A stretch of 16,899 bases of DNA, taken from contig JAJYBT010000003.1 of the NCBI GenBank assembly GCA_021778875.1, positions 1 through 16,899 on the forward strand, given 5' to 3'. The position numbers were made by a program, and so were the translations under genes. Below are positions 1-7,191 of this stretch, piece by piece (position 1 is the first letter of the stretch; the number at the start of each line of letters is the position of its first letter). Source of the DNA: Acidobacteriota bacterium. Its GTDB lineage: Bacteria; Acidobacteriota; Terriglobia; Terriglobales; Acidobacteriaceae. Under the pieces are notes generated by a model. That model did not search any database, was not told the DNA's origin, and saw only the letters and a list, made by a program, of their open reading frames with translations.

Positions 1-767
1 GGCGCGCGGTCTTCTTTTCAGCCGGATCCATCGGACTGCTGTGGGTGCTGTGGTGGGCGTTCGCTTATCGCGGCGGCATGCCGGTCCTCTCGTCCAACAC
101 GCTCGATGCGCGCCTCCTGGCGCAGCGTTTGACGTTTCGCGAGATCGTAGGACTGCGCAGCGTGCAGGCGCTGGTGTTCGCAAAATTCATGAGCGACTCG
201 GCGTGGTACTTCATGCTGTTCTGGCTGCCCAAGTATCTCTATGACGCGCGCGGCTTCGACATCAAACACGTCGGCTACTACGCGTGGATACCGTATGCCG
301 CATCGGGCATCGGCAGCTTTCTAGGCGGATGGTCCTCCAGCCGCCTGCTGCGCCGCGGCCGCTCGCTCGACCTCTCGCGCAAGCTGGTGCTGGGCATCAG
401 CGCCGCCATGATGCCCGCCGTGATGTTGGTCCCTCTCGTGCCGGTATCGTATGCGCTGATGTTGTTCAGCATTGCATTCTTTGCCCAGCAATCGTGGTCT
501 GGCCTCATCATGACCATACCCGCGGATGTCTTTCCTCTATCGGCGGTCGGCACCGTCTCAGGACTCATCGGCTTTGGCGGCTCCATCGGCGGCGCAATCT
601 TCGGCCTGATCGCCGGAGCGCTTCTGGGCCACGGCTTCAGCTATGGCGTGCTCTTCATTGCCATTGGCACGTTTCATCTTATCGGCTTCCTTGCCCTCGT
701 CCTGTTCATGGGCAGGATTCAACCACTGCAATCGAATGACCTACGGGAGATTGAGAGTCACGCATGA
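1..767 (+). CDS. MFS transporter, ACS/hexuronate family (C-terminal part, 5' end outside window)
   Basis: The reading frame is open from base 3, so the true start lies upstream; about 254 residues of the C-terminal half are present. It is an inner-membrane permease of the anion:cation symporter family, which takes up sugar acids such as hexuronates, galactonate or rhamnonate. Visible are about six hydrophobic helices, an ExuT-like stretch with Trp-Tyr-Phe followed by FWLPKYL near bases 213-239, a basic loop after GGW (bases 328-390), and a Gly-rich helix with FGGSIGGAIFG (bases 574-606). The stop overlaps the ATG of the next gene (ATGA at 764-767), so translation is coupled to the sugar-acid dehydratase, which points to a sugar acid as cargo. 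It may correspond to E. coli RhmT, judging by the neighbour. The family call is firm; the substrate is inference. Confidence 0.88.
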   Translation, partial: RAVFFSAGSIGLLWVLWWAFAYRGGMPVLSSNTLDARLLAQRLTFREIVGLRSVQALVFAKFMSDSAWYFMLFWLPKYLYDARGFDIKHVGYYAWIPYAASGIGSFLGGWSSSRLLRRGRSLDLSRKLVLGISAAMMPAVMLVPLVPVSYALMLFSIAFFAQQSWSGLIMTIPADVFPLSAVGTVSGLIGFGGSIGGAIFGLIAGALLGHGFSYGVLFIAIGTFHLIGFLALVLFMGRIQPLQSNDLREIESHA

Positions 768-1936
768 AGATCACTGAAGTGCGCACGCGCGTTGTTCAAT
801 GGGAAGGCAAGACCGTGCCGCTGCCTCCTCACTTCTGCACCAACCCCATGGACCTGGTCGCCTTCCGCGAGGCATCTATGGGCAACTTCGCCTTTCACGG
901 CTGGGTGCTGGTGGAGATATTTACCGACAGCGGCGAGGTTGGCCTGGGCAACGCGGCTCTTGCGCCCATTGTCACCAAGACGCTCATCGATACGTATCTG
1001 AAGCCGCTGCTGATCGGCGCAGACTCGTGGGATATTGAGTTTCTCTGGCAGCAGATGTACCGGCGCACCATGGCCTTTGGCCGCAAGGGAGTGGCCATGA
1101 CCGCCATCTCCGCGGTGGACATCGCTTTGTGGGATCTGCTCGGCAAAAGCGCGAAGCAGCCGGTCTTCCGCCTGCTCGGGGGAAGAACAAAAGAGAAGAT
1201 TCCCGTCTACGCCAGCCGGTTGTATGCCATGCCCATCCCTGAGCTGCGCGCGGAAGCCGAGCGCTACAAAGCCGAAGGCTACAAGGCCATGAAGCTGCGT
1301 TTCGGCTGGGGGCCCATCGATGGCGCCGCGGGCATGCAGAAGAATGTCGAGCTGGTGCGCGCGGTGCGTGAGGTGATTGGCGACGGCATCGACCTGATGG
1401 CCGACGCCTACATGGGATGGACGCTTGACTACGCAAAGCGCATGCTGCCGCTGCTCGAGCCCTTCCATCTCCGCTGGCTCGAAGAGCCGGTGATTCCAGA
1501 CGACACGCGCGGCTACAGAGAATTGAAGAGCCACGGGCGCATCCCCATCGCGGGCGGCGAGCATGAGTTCACAATTTTTGGATTCCGCGAACTGCTCGAA
1601 AACAACGCGCTCGACTATATTCAATTCGACACCAATCGCGTGGGCGGCATCAGCCAGGCGCGAAAAATCTCAGCGCTTGCCGAATCCTTTCAGGTGCCCG
1701 TGGTGCCGCATGCCGGGCAAATGCATAACTACCACGTGGTGATGGCAAGCCTCAACTCGCCGATTGCGGAGTTCTTTCCCAGGGTGGATGTCGAGGTGGG
1801 CAACGAGCTTTTCTGGTACATCTTCGACGGCGAGCCGGTGCCAACAGATGGCTACATCGACCTCGACGATGCGCTGCCCGGCCTCGGCCTGACGGTCAAT
1901 GAAGAATCGCTGAAACGCTTCAAGGTGATCGAATAG
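764..1936 (+). CDS. Enolase-superfamily (mandelate racemase/muconate lactonizing) sugar-acid dehydratase, L-rhamnonate dehydratase-like
   Basis: A 390-residue cytoplasmic enzyme of normal family length, expected to remove water from an aldonate to give a 2-keto-3-deoxy acid using Mg2+. The N-terminal capping domain spans about 1-125 and the barrel about 145-370. Likely metal ligands are D214, E240 in a WLEEP motif and E266 in GGEHE; the general acid/base dyad is probably D289 and H316. The second-strand motif is K177-L-R179, followed by a Trp-Gly-Pro then Asp-Gly/Ala-Gly pattern that I remember from E. coli L-rhamnonate dehydratase. The N-terminal PPHFCTNP segment is unusual. The start overlaps the transporter stop, with GAGAG six bases upstream as a weak Shine-Dalgarno. 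Substrate could be L-rhamnonate, L-lyxonate, L-mannonate or a related acid; family certain, substrate uncertain. Confidence 0.92.
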   Translation: MKITEVRTRVVQWEGKTVPLPPHFCTNPMDLVAFREASMGNFAFHGWVLVEIFTDSGEVGLGNAALAPIVTKTLIDTYLKPLLIGADSWDIEFLWQQMYRRTMAFGRKGVAMTAISAVDIALWDLLGKSAKQPVFRLLGGRTKEKIPVYASRLYAMPIPELRAEAERYKAEGYKAMKLRFGWGPIDGAAGMQKNVELVRAVREVIGDGIDLMADAYMGWTLDYAKRMLPLLEPFHLRWLEEPVIPDDTRGYRELKSHGRIPIAGGEHEFTIFGFRELLENNALDYIQFDTNRVGGISQARKISALAESFQVPVVPHAGQMHNYHVVMASLNSPIAEFFPRVDVEVGNELFWYIFDGEPVPTDGYIDLDDALPGLGLTVNEESLKRFKVIE

Positions 1937-1948
1937 GAGGAAGCAGAA

Positions 1949-2965
1949 TTGGTAAGTCTGGTACAGATTGCTGACGGCTCCCGGCGGCGAGTCGCGCTTG
2001 TGGCAGAGCCGCATCTGCTCTGCCTCACCGGGGTCGAGTCGGTGTACGAACTGGCCTCGGCCTGCATGCGCGAAGGCGTCTCGCTGTCCAGGCGCGCTCA
2101 AGAGATTGCGACCGGCGAGCAGCTTTCCTACGACGATGTCTACTCAGGGAAGAGCGCGTGGCGCCTGCTTCCGCCGATCGATGTTCCGGGCATGCCGGAG
2201 CGCGTGCTCGTCTCCGGAACCGGGCTCACGCATCTGGGCAGCGCGAAGGACAGGCAGGCCATGCATGTGCAGGCGGCGACTGACGCAACCACACCTGTGA
2301 CAGACAGTATGCGTATGTTTGAATTGGGCATTGCCGGCGGACGACCGAAGGAAGGCGAGATCGGCATTGCGCCTGAATGGTTCTACAAGGGGAACGGCGG
2401 CATGCTGCAAGCGCCGTTCGCACCGCTCACAACGCCGGCCCACGCTGAAGACGGCGGCGAAGAGGCAGAAATCGCCGGTGTCTATCTCATTGCAAACGAC
2501 GGCACGCCGCATCGCATCGGCATGTGCGCGGGTAACGAATTCTCTGATCACATCTTCGAGCGGCGCAATTATCTCAACCTCGCGGGCTCCAAGCTGCGCC
2601 AATGCAGCATCGGCCCGGAACTGGTTGTCGGCGCGGAGTTCAACGACGTCCAGGGCGAAGTCAGCATCGAGCGCGGTGGCGCTCTGCTGTGGCAAAAAGC
2701 GATCGAGACGGGCGAAGAAAACATGGCCCACAGCCTGGCCAACCTTGAGCACCATCACTTCAAGTTCACAGGCCATCGCGCTCCCGGCAGTGTGCATGTG
2801 CATTTTTACGGAGCCCACTCGCTCAGCTTCGGCGAGGGCATCGAACTGGAAGACGGCGACTGGATGCAGGTGCGCTTCGATGGATACGGCCGCGCGCTGC
2901 GCAATCTCGTTCGCATGGAAGACAAGCAGTTGAACCGGCTGATCCGCGTGCAGCCGTTCGCTTGA
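1949..2965 (+). CDS. FAH-fold protein of the AraD1/GguC family (2-keto-3-deoxy sugar-acid dehydratase or hydrolase)
   Basis: A 338-residue protein with the C-terminal fumarylacetoacetate-hydrolase fold and an N-terminal region of about 90 residues. The start is TTG, set by a perfect AGGAGG at 1935-1940 that lies on the stop of the preceding gene, eight bases before it; no ATG competes. Presumed metal ligands are E172 and E174 in an Glu-x-Glu strand and an acidic residue at GNEFSD (E197 or D200). The pattern around GNEFSDHIFE and CSIGPE matches Caulobacter XylX (2-keto-3-deoxy-D-xylonate dehydratase, FAH fold) in order. The family handles products of aldonate dehydratases. It may therefore dehydrate a 2-keto-3-deoxy acid to a semialdehyde, or cleave a 2,4-diketo acid as LRA6 does in oxidative rhamnose breakdown. 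Family assignment is strong, reaction open. Confidence 0.85.
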   Translation: MVSLVQIADGSRRRVALVAEPHLLCLTGVESVYELASACMREGVSLSRRAQEIATGEQLSYDDVYSGKSAWRLLPPIDVPGMPERVLVSGTGLTHLGSAKDRQAMHVQAATDATTPVTDSMRMFELGIAGGRPKEGEIGIAPEWFYKGNGGMLQAPFAPLTTPAHAEDGGEEAEIAGVYLIANDGTPHRIGMCAGNEFSDHIFERRNYLNLAGSKLRQCSIGPELVVGAEFNDVQGEVSIERGGALLWQKAIETGEENMAHSLANLEHHHFKFTGHRAPGSVHVHFYGAHSLSFGEGIELEDGDWMQVRFDGYGRALRNLVRMEDKQLNRLIRVQPFA

Positions 2966-2998
2966 ACATAAATCCCTTCGACCAAAATGGAGAGAAAA

Positions 2999-3874
2999 AT
3001 GACGCAGCGAGTCGCAATTCTGGGGCTGGGCACCATGGGCATGGGCATGGCCAAAAACCTGCTCAAAGCCGGCTTCTCTGTCGCCGCCTACAACCGGACA
3101 TCTGCAAAGGCCGCGCCGCTCGCCGCCGCGGGCGCGCAGATCGCAAACACTCCGGCCCAAGCGGCAGGCAATGCGGACGTAGTCATCAGCATGCTGTCGG
3201 ATGACAATGCCTCGCGTAGCGCGTGGACCGGAGAGCAGGGCGCACTTGCGGGCGCAAAGCCGGGCGCCGTGCTGGTGGAGTCGAGCACGGTGACGCCCGC
3301 GTGGATTGCCGAGCTTGCGAGCCTGGCCGCGGCGCGCAACCTGAGCCTCCTCGACGCCCCCGTGACCGGAAGCCGCATGCAGGCAGAGGCAGGCCAGCTC
3401 AACTTTCTTGTTGGCGGAGAAGCCGCCGTCCTGGAGCGCGCTCGCCCGGCGCTTGCCGCCATGAGCAAGGAGATTGTGCATCTTGGCCCCCTGGGCAGCG
3501 GAGCGCGCATGAAGCTGATCAACAACTTCCTCTGCGGCGTTCAGGTTGCGTCCCTGGCTGAAGGCCTGGCGTGGATTGAGCGCAGCGGCCTTGATCGCGA
3601 ACAGGCTCTGAAGGTTCTATGCAATGGCGCGCCGGGCAGTCCGCTGCTCAACGCACTCTCCGCCCGCATGTCAGCGGCTTCCTACGACGTGAACTTCCTG
3701 CTTTCGCTCATGCGAAAAGATCTGAGCTATGCGGGCGCGGATGCGGCAACGCTGGGCGTTGAGCTGCTCACGGCAAAGACCGCGGAAGCGCGCTTTCTGC
3801 AAGCCATTGCCGCCGGCTACGGCGAAAAGGATATGTCCGCCGTCATCGAGCCGCTGCGCGCTCACCAGCGTTAG
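2999..3874 (+). CDS. NAD(P)-dependent beta-hydroxyacid dehydrogenase, 3-hydroxyisobutyrate dehydrogenase family
   Basis: A 291-residue oxidoreductase. The Rossmann motif GLGTMGMGMA lies at residues 9-18, the substrate-binding DAPVTGS segment at 119-125, and the catalytic lysine is K172 in GSGARMKLINN with N176 nearby; the KDMSAVIEPL stretch near the C-terminus is also typical. The family includes 3-hydroxyisobutyrate dehydrogenase, tartronate semialdehyde reductase and succinic semialdehyde reductases. An ATG at 2987 is in frame, but GGAG at 2989-2992 sits six bases before the ATG at 2999, so 2999 is preferred. It follows the FAH-fold gene by 33 bases and closes the operon. It probably reduces a semialdehyde or oxidises a hydroxy acid formed by the upstream enzymes; which one cannot be told from sequence. 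Confidence 0.9.
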   Translation: MTQRVAILGLGTMGMGMAKNLLKAGFSVAAYNRTSAKAAPLAAAGAQIANTPAQAAGNADVVISMLSDDNASRSAWTGEQGALAGAKPGAVLVESSTVTPAWIAELASLAAARNLSLLDAPVTGSRMQAEAGQLNFLVGGEAAVLERARPALAAMSKEIVHLGPLGSGARMKLINNFLCGVQVASLAEGLAWIERSGLDREQALKVLCNGAPGSPLLNALSARMSAASYDVNFLLSLMRKDLSYAGADAATLGVELLTAKTAEARFLQAIAAGYGEKDMSAVIEPLRAHQR

Positions 3875-3991
3875 CAACTGAGACACGACCTGCGCAGGGA
3901 GTGGTTGACGGCTCCAGCTTCCGCCATCTGCAAGGGGAATTCAGCCGCATCGCATGCTCGTGGAGCGACACAACACGCACGTCGCCGCGGT

Positions 3992-4020
3992 TTCTCAGTG
4001 CATTGCGATGGTGCTATGCT
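3992..4020 (+). promoter_or_regulatory. Candidate sigma-70 promoter for the small membrane protein gene
   Basis: A -10-like TATGCT (4015-4020) lies 17 bases after a -35-like TTCTCA (3992-3997); each matches four of six consensus bases. An inverted repeat, GCTATG (4013-4018) and CATAGC (4026-4031), overlaps the -10 and could be an operator. The 251 bases from 3875 to 4125 hold no gene that I can support, and no terminator is obvious behind the sugar-acid operon. Confidence 0.28.
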
Positions 4021-4125
4021 GCTGCCATAGCGTCCTACATTGGTTTCGCCTCTGCCTGGGCGAGCTTTGGCCCCGGCAAAGAGTTTTGAGGCGGTCCATC
4101 CGGCGTGCAAGTCCCAAGGAGGACC

Positions 4126-4497
4126 ATGAAATCCCAGAGTTCCTTCACCCAGAGCCGCGTTGGACTTACAGATAAGGCAGCAGGCGGATTGGCTTACATC
4201 AGCGCGATTCCCGCGGTTTACTTTCTGCTTGCCGAGCGCTATAACAAGAGGCCCTTTGTTCGGTTTCATTGCTGGCAGGCGATCTATCTGCTCATAGCAA
4301 CCGTGCTCATAACCATCGTCCTCGGAGTCATTTCGAATGTGATTCCGGCGCTGCGATTTTTGAACTTTGACAACTTTCCCCTGGATTCACTGGTTCTGGT
4401 AATTCTCTGGATCATGGCGCTCATCAAGGCCTTCAACGGCGAGTGGTACGAGCTGCCGGTCATCGGCTCAATGGCTCAGCGCAAGGCTCGGCGATAA
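4126..4497 (+). CDS. Small membrane protein, DUF4870/Tic20-like
   Basis: A 123-residue protein with three hydrophobic helices at about 21-36, 49-72 and 86-102. The motif RPFVRFHCWQA just before helix 2 and the YELPVIG tail resemble DUF4870/Tic20-like membrane proteins, whose function in bacteria is not established. The start was chosen at ATG 4126 because AAGGAGG occupies 4116-4122 directly before it, although the spacer is only three bases; an in-frame GTG at 4105 would place this Shine-Dalgarno inside the gene. It stands alone between the sugar-acid operon and the convergent rnr gene. Its base composition is visibly less GC-rich than that of its neighbours, as is common for hydrophobic proteins. 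Gene reality is good; function unknown. Confidence 0.82.
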   Translation: MKSQSSFTQSRVGLTDKAAGGLAYISAIPAVYFLLAERYNKRPFVRFHCWQAIYLLIATVLITIVLGVISNVIPALRFLNFDNFPLDSLVLVILWIMALIKAFNGEWYELPVIGSMAQRKARR

Positions 4498-4588
4498 ACT
4501 TTGCGCAAAGGCGCAGAGCTGAGCGTTCCCAGGATGCAACGATGAATCAATAAGGCGAAGCGCAGAACTGCGTCGTGAGAGGTCGTGC

Positions 4589-7153
4589 TCAGCGGCGAGG
4601 CTTCCGGCCCGGACGCTTGCCCTGCTTGTGGCCTTTGCTCCCATGCGGCAGCGTCTTTCTGGGCTTCTTGGGCGCCTTGGGTGGGCGCGCGCCCGGCTTC
4701 TTGCCAGTCAGTGGAATGCCTTCCTCCACGATGGAGAACTGCAGTTTGCGCTCCTGCGCCAGAATGCGGTCCAGAATCACCTGCACGCGGTCGCCCGCGC
4801 GGAAGCGCCGCCCCCAGCGATCGCCCACAATCTCATGCGTGTTCTCGCGCCAAGTGTAGTGGTCGTCGCGCAGTGAGTCGATGGGCACCAGCCCCTCGAC
4901 AAACATGTCGGTCAGCTCCACAAACAGGCCGAATTTGGCGGGGTTCAGCACCAGCGCGGCGAATTCCTCGCCCACGCGGTCCTGCATGAAGCGAACCTTT
5001 TTCCACTCCACCAGCTCGCGCTCGGCTTCCGCGGCGCGGCGCTCTGTCTGGCTTGTCTCGTCGGCAATCTGCGCCAGCTCCGCTTCGGGAATGGGAGGCT
5101 CGCCGGCGAACAGCGCGCCCGCGCCGGCAGGTCGCGCAGCAGGGCGAGTCTGCGGCTCGCGGCCCTCATGCGGATGCGTCCACGGCGAAGCGTGCCGTCC
5201 CTCCGCCACGTTGCCGCGGCCTTCCACGCCCCTGCGCAGCAGTTCCCTGGTAATCCGATGCACAATCAGGTCAGGGTAGCGACGAATCGGCGAAGTGAAG
5301 TGCGTGTATGTTGGCGCGGCCAGCGCAAAATGCCCATCGTTGATTTCCGAGTAGCGCGCCTGCTTCAGTGAGCGCAGCATCAGGTAGCTCAGGATGCGCT
5401 CCTCCGGCTTGCCCTCAATGCGCGTGGCCAGCGCCTGATACATGCGCGGCGTTACGGCAATGTCTTCCGCCACTTCATGCGTGCGGGCTGCGCGTCCGCT
5501 GCGCTGCGCGTCGCGCCGGTCGCCGCGCGTCTGGATGCGCTTGACCGGCAACGAACCCAGCCCCAGCGAATAGCCGAAGGTTGCCGCAATCTCCTCGAAC
5601 TGGACGACGCGGCGCGGCTCCGGCTTTTCGTGGATGCGGTAAAGCGACGGCGCGCCGAGGTCCTCAAGCCATGTGGCCACGCACTCGTTCGCCGCCAGCA
5701 TGAACTCCTCAATCAGCCGGTTGGCCCACGTGCGCTCGGCCCGCGTCACGCCGCGCATCTGCCCCTGCTCGTCAAACTCGATTACCGGCTCAGGCAGGTC
5801 GAAGTCGATGCTGCCGCGCTCTTCGCGGCGCTTGTTCATCAGCAAGGCCAGCTTGTGCATACGCTCAAAGTCCGGCGTCAGCGCGGCGTAGCGCGCGCGC
5901 ATCTCCGCATCGCCTTCCAGAATCGCATGCACCTCGGTGTACGTCATGCGCGCCGCCGAGCGAATCACGCCCTCCGCAATCTCGTAGCTCTCAATGCGGC
6001 CTTCCGCCGTGAGCTGCATAATGCAGCTCAGCACCAGCCGGTCTTCGCCGGGCCTCAGGCTGCAGATGTCCGTTGAAAGCTCCTGCGGCAGCATGGGTAC
6101 CGCGCGGTCCGGGAAGTACACGCTGGTGCCGCGCAGCCGCGCCTCCAGGTCAAGGTCAGTTCCCGCGCGCACGTACTCTGCCACGTCGGCAATATGCACC
6201 TGCAACTCATAGCCGCCATCGGTGCGTTCCTTCAGCAGAACGCCATCGTCAAAGTCCTTCGCTGTCTCGCCGTCGATAGTCACGATGGGCAATCCGCGAA
6301 AATCTCGACGGCGTTCCACCTCGGCCAGGTCCAGATGCGCCACAGCGCGCGCCTCAGCCAGCACGTGTTCGGGAAAGATGCGTGGAAGCTGATGTTTGCG
6401 GATCATCATTTCCACGTCCACGCCAAAGTCGTCGGGGTCGCCCAGCACTTCAATTACGCGGCCCATCGGTGGACGTGTCGGCGAGGGCCAGCTCGTAATC
6501 TCCACATCCACCACCAGGCCCTCCAGGTCCTCGTGCCCGGCGGTTCTCGCGGCCTCTTTGCCCAGTACGCGGTGTGGCGTGGCTTCTGCGCGGGCGGCAG
6601 GCGGCAGTTCCTGCCCCGCGGGAATCAGGATGTGTTGCGTCATGCGCTCGTCAAAGGGAACAACGCTGTGCTCCCGCGTGCGTCCCGCGCGTGCATAGTG
6701 AAAGATGCCGACAACGGTCGGGTTGCGCCGTTCCAGCACGCGCGCAATGCGCCCTGACCGGCGGCCATCGGCGCCCGGCGGCTCCAGCTCCACCAGCACC
6801 TGGTCGCCCTGCATGGCGCCGCTCATCTCATTCGGCGGAATAAAGATGTCTTCAGTTCCCGCAGCCTGCCGCGCATTCGGCCGTACAAAGCCATAGCCGT
6901 CGCGATGCAGGTCCAGCCGTCCGGCTACAAGATTGTCACGCGTGCCCGCAAGGCCCGTCACGGCGCGGGGAATGCCCCACTGCTCGCGGTCGATCTTGGT
7001 CAGCTCGCCGCGCACGGTCAACCGCGCAAGCTGCTCCAGCAGCAGACGCCGCTCGCGCCCGCCGGCCAGCCCCAGCTCACGGACAAGCTGCTTGTACCCG
7101 GCCTTGCCGCCGGGCGAGCGGGCAATCCGCGCCACCAGTTCGCGATCCGTCAT
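4589..7153 (-). CDS. rnr: Ribonuclease R (3'-5' exoribonuclease)
   Basis: An 854-residue processive 3'-5' exoribonuclease that degrades structured RNA, mRNA and rRNA fragments in the cytoplasm. Order of parts: N-terminal winged-helix region (about 1-65), two cold-shock domains (about 75-285), the RNB catalytic domain from about 285, and a C-terminal S1 domain (about 725-812) followed by a Lys/Arg/Pro-rich tail (817-854). The metal-binding quartet is D294, D300, D302 and D303 in the IDGETAKDFDD motif, and the HFTSPIRRYPDL motif lies at 618-629. Two segments look longer than in E. coli RNase R: an Arg-rich one at about 543-562 and a Pro/Gly/Arg-rich one at about 640-690. It follows the amidohydrolase gene by 38 bases on the same strand, so cotranscription is possible. 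No good Shine-Dalgarno precedes the ATG. Confidence 0.96.
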   Translation of the reverse strand: MTDRELVARIARSPGGKAGYKQLVRELGLAGGRERRLLLEQLARLTVRGELTKIDREQWGIPRAVTGLAGTRDNLVAGRLDLHRDGYGFVRPNARQAAGTEDIFIPPNEMSGAMQGDQVLVELEPPGADGRRSGRIARVLERRNPTVVGIFHYARAGRTREHSVVPFDERMTQHILIPAGQELPPAARAEATPHRVLGKEAARTAGHEDLEGLVVDVEITSWPSPTRPPMGRVIEVLGDPDDFGVDVEMMIRKHQLPRIFPEHVLAEARAVAHLDLAEVERRRDFRGLPIVTIDGETAKDFDDGVLLKERTDGGYELQVHIADVAEYVRAGTDLDLEARLRGTSVYFPDRAVPMLPQELSTDICSLRPGEDRLVLSCIMQLTAEGRIESYEIAEGVIRSAARMTYTEVHAILEGDAEMRARYAALTPDFERMHKLALLMNKRREERGSIDFDLPEPVIEFDEQGQMRGVTRAERTWANRLIEEFMLAANECVATWLEDLGAPSLYRIHEKPEPRRVVQFEEIAATFGYSLGLGSLPVKRIQTRGDRRDAQRSGRAARTHEVAEDIAVTPRMYQALATRIEGKPEERILSYLMLRSLKQARYSEINDGHFALAAPTYTHFTSPIRRYPDLIVHRITRELLRRGVEGRGNVAEGRHASPWTHPHEGREPQTRPAARPAGAGALFAGEPPIPEAELAQIADETSQTERRAAEAERELVEWKKVRFMQDRVGEEFAALVLNPAKFGLFVELTDMFVEGLVPIDSLRDDHYTWRENTHEIVGDRWGRRFRAGDRVQVILDRILAQERKLQFSIVEEGIPLTGKKPGARPPKAPKKPRKTLPHGSKGHKQGKRPGRKPRR

Positions 7154-7191
7154 ACTTCAAGAGTAGGGCAAAAATGCGTTGCGCGTGGGCC

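Noticed and set aside
2144..3481. A 445-codon minus-strand frame
   Set aside because: Antisense to the FAH-fold and dehydrogenase genes; composition and lack of motifs mark it as a shadow.
3871..4269. A 132-codon minus-strand frame
   Set aside because: It overlaps the membrane-protein gene and has no motif or Shine-Dalgarno that I can see.
4499..4510. Palindrome CTTTGCGCAAAG after the small membrane protein gene, as a terminator
   Set aside because: The stem is short with no loop and no T-run; it is not enough to call a terminator.
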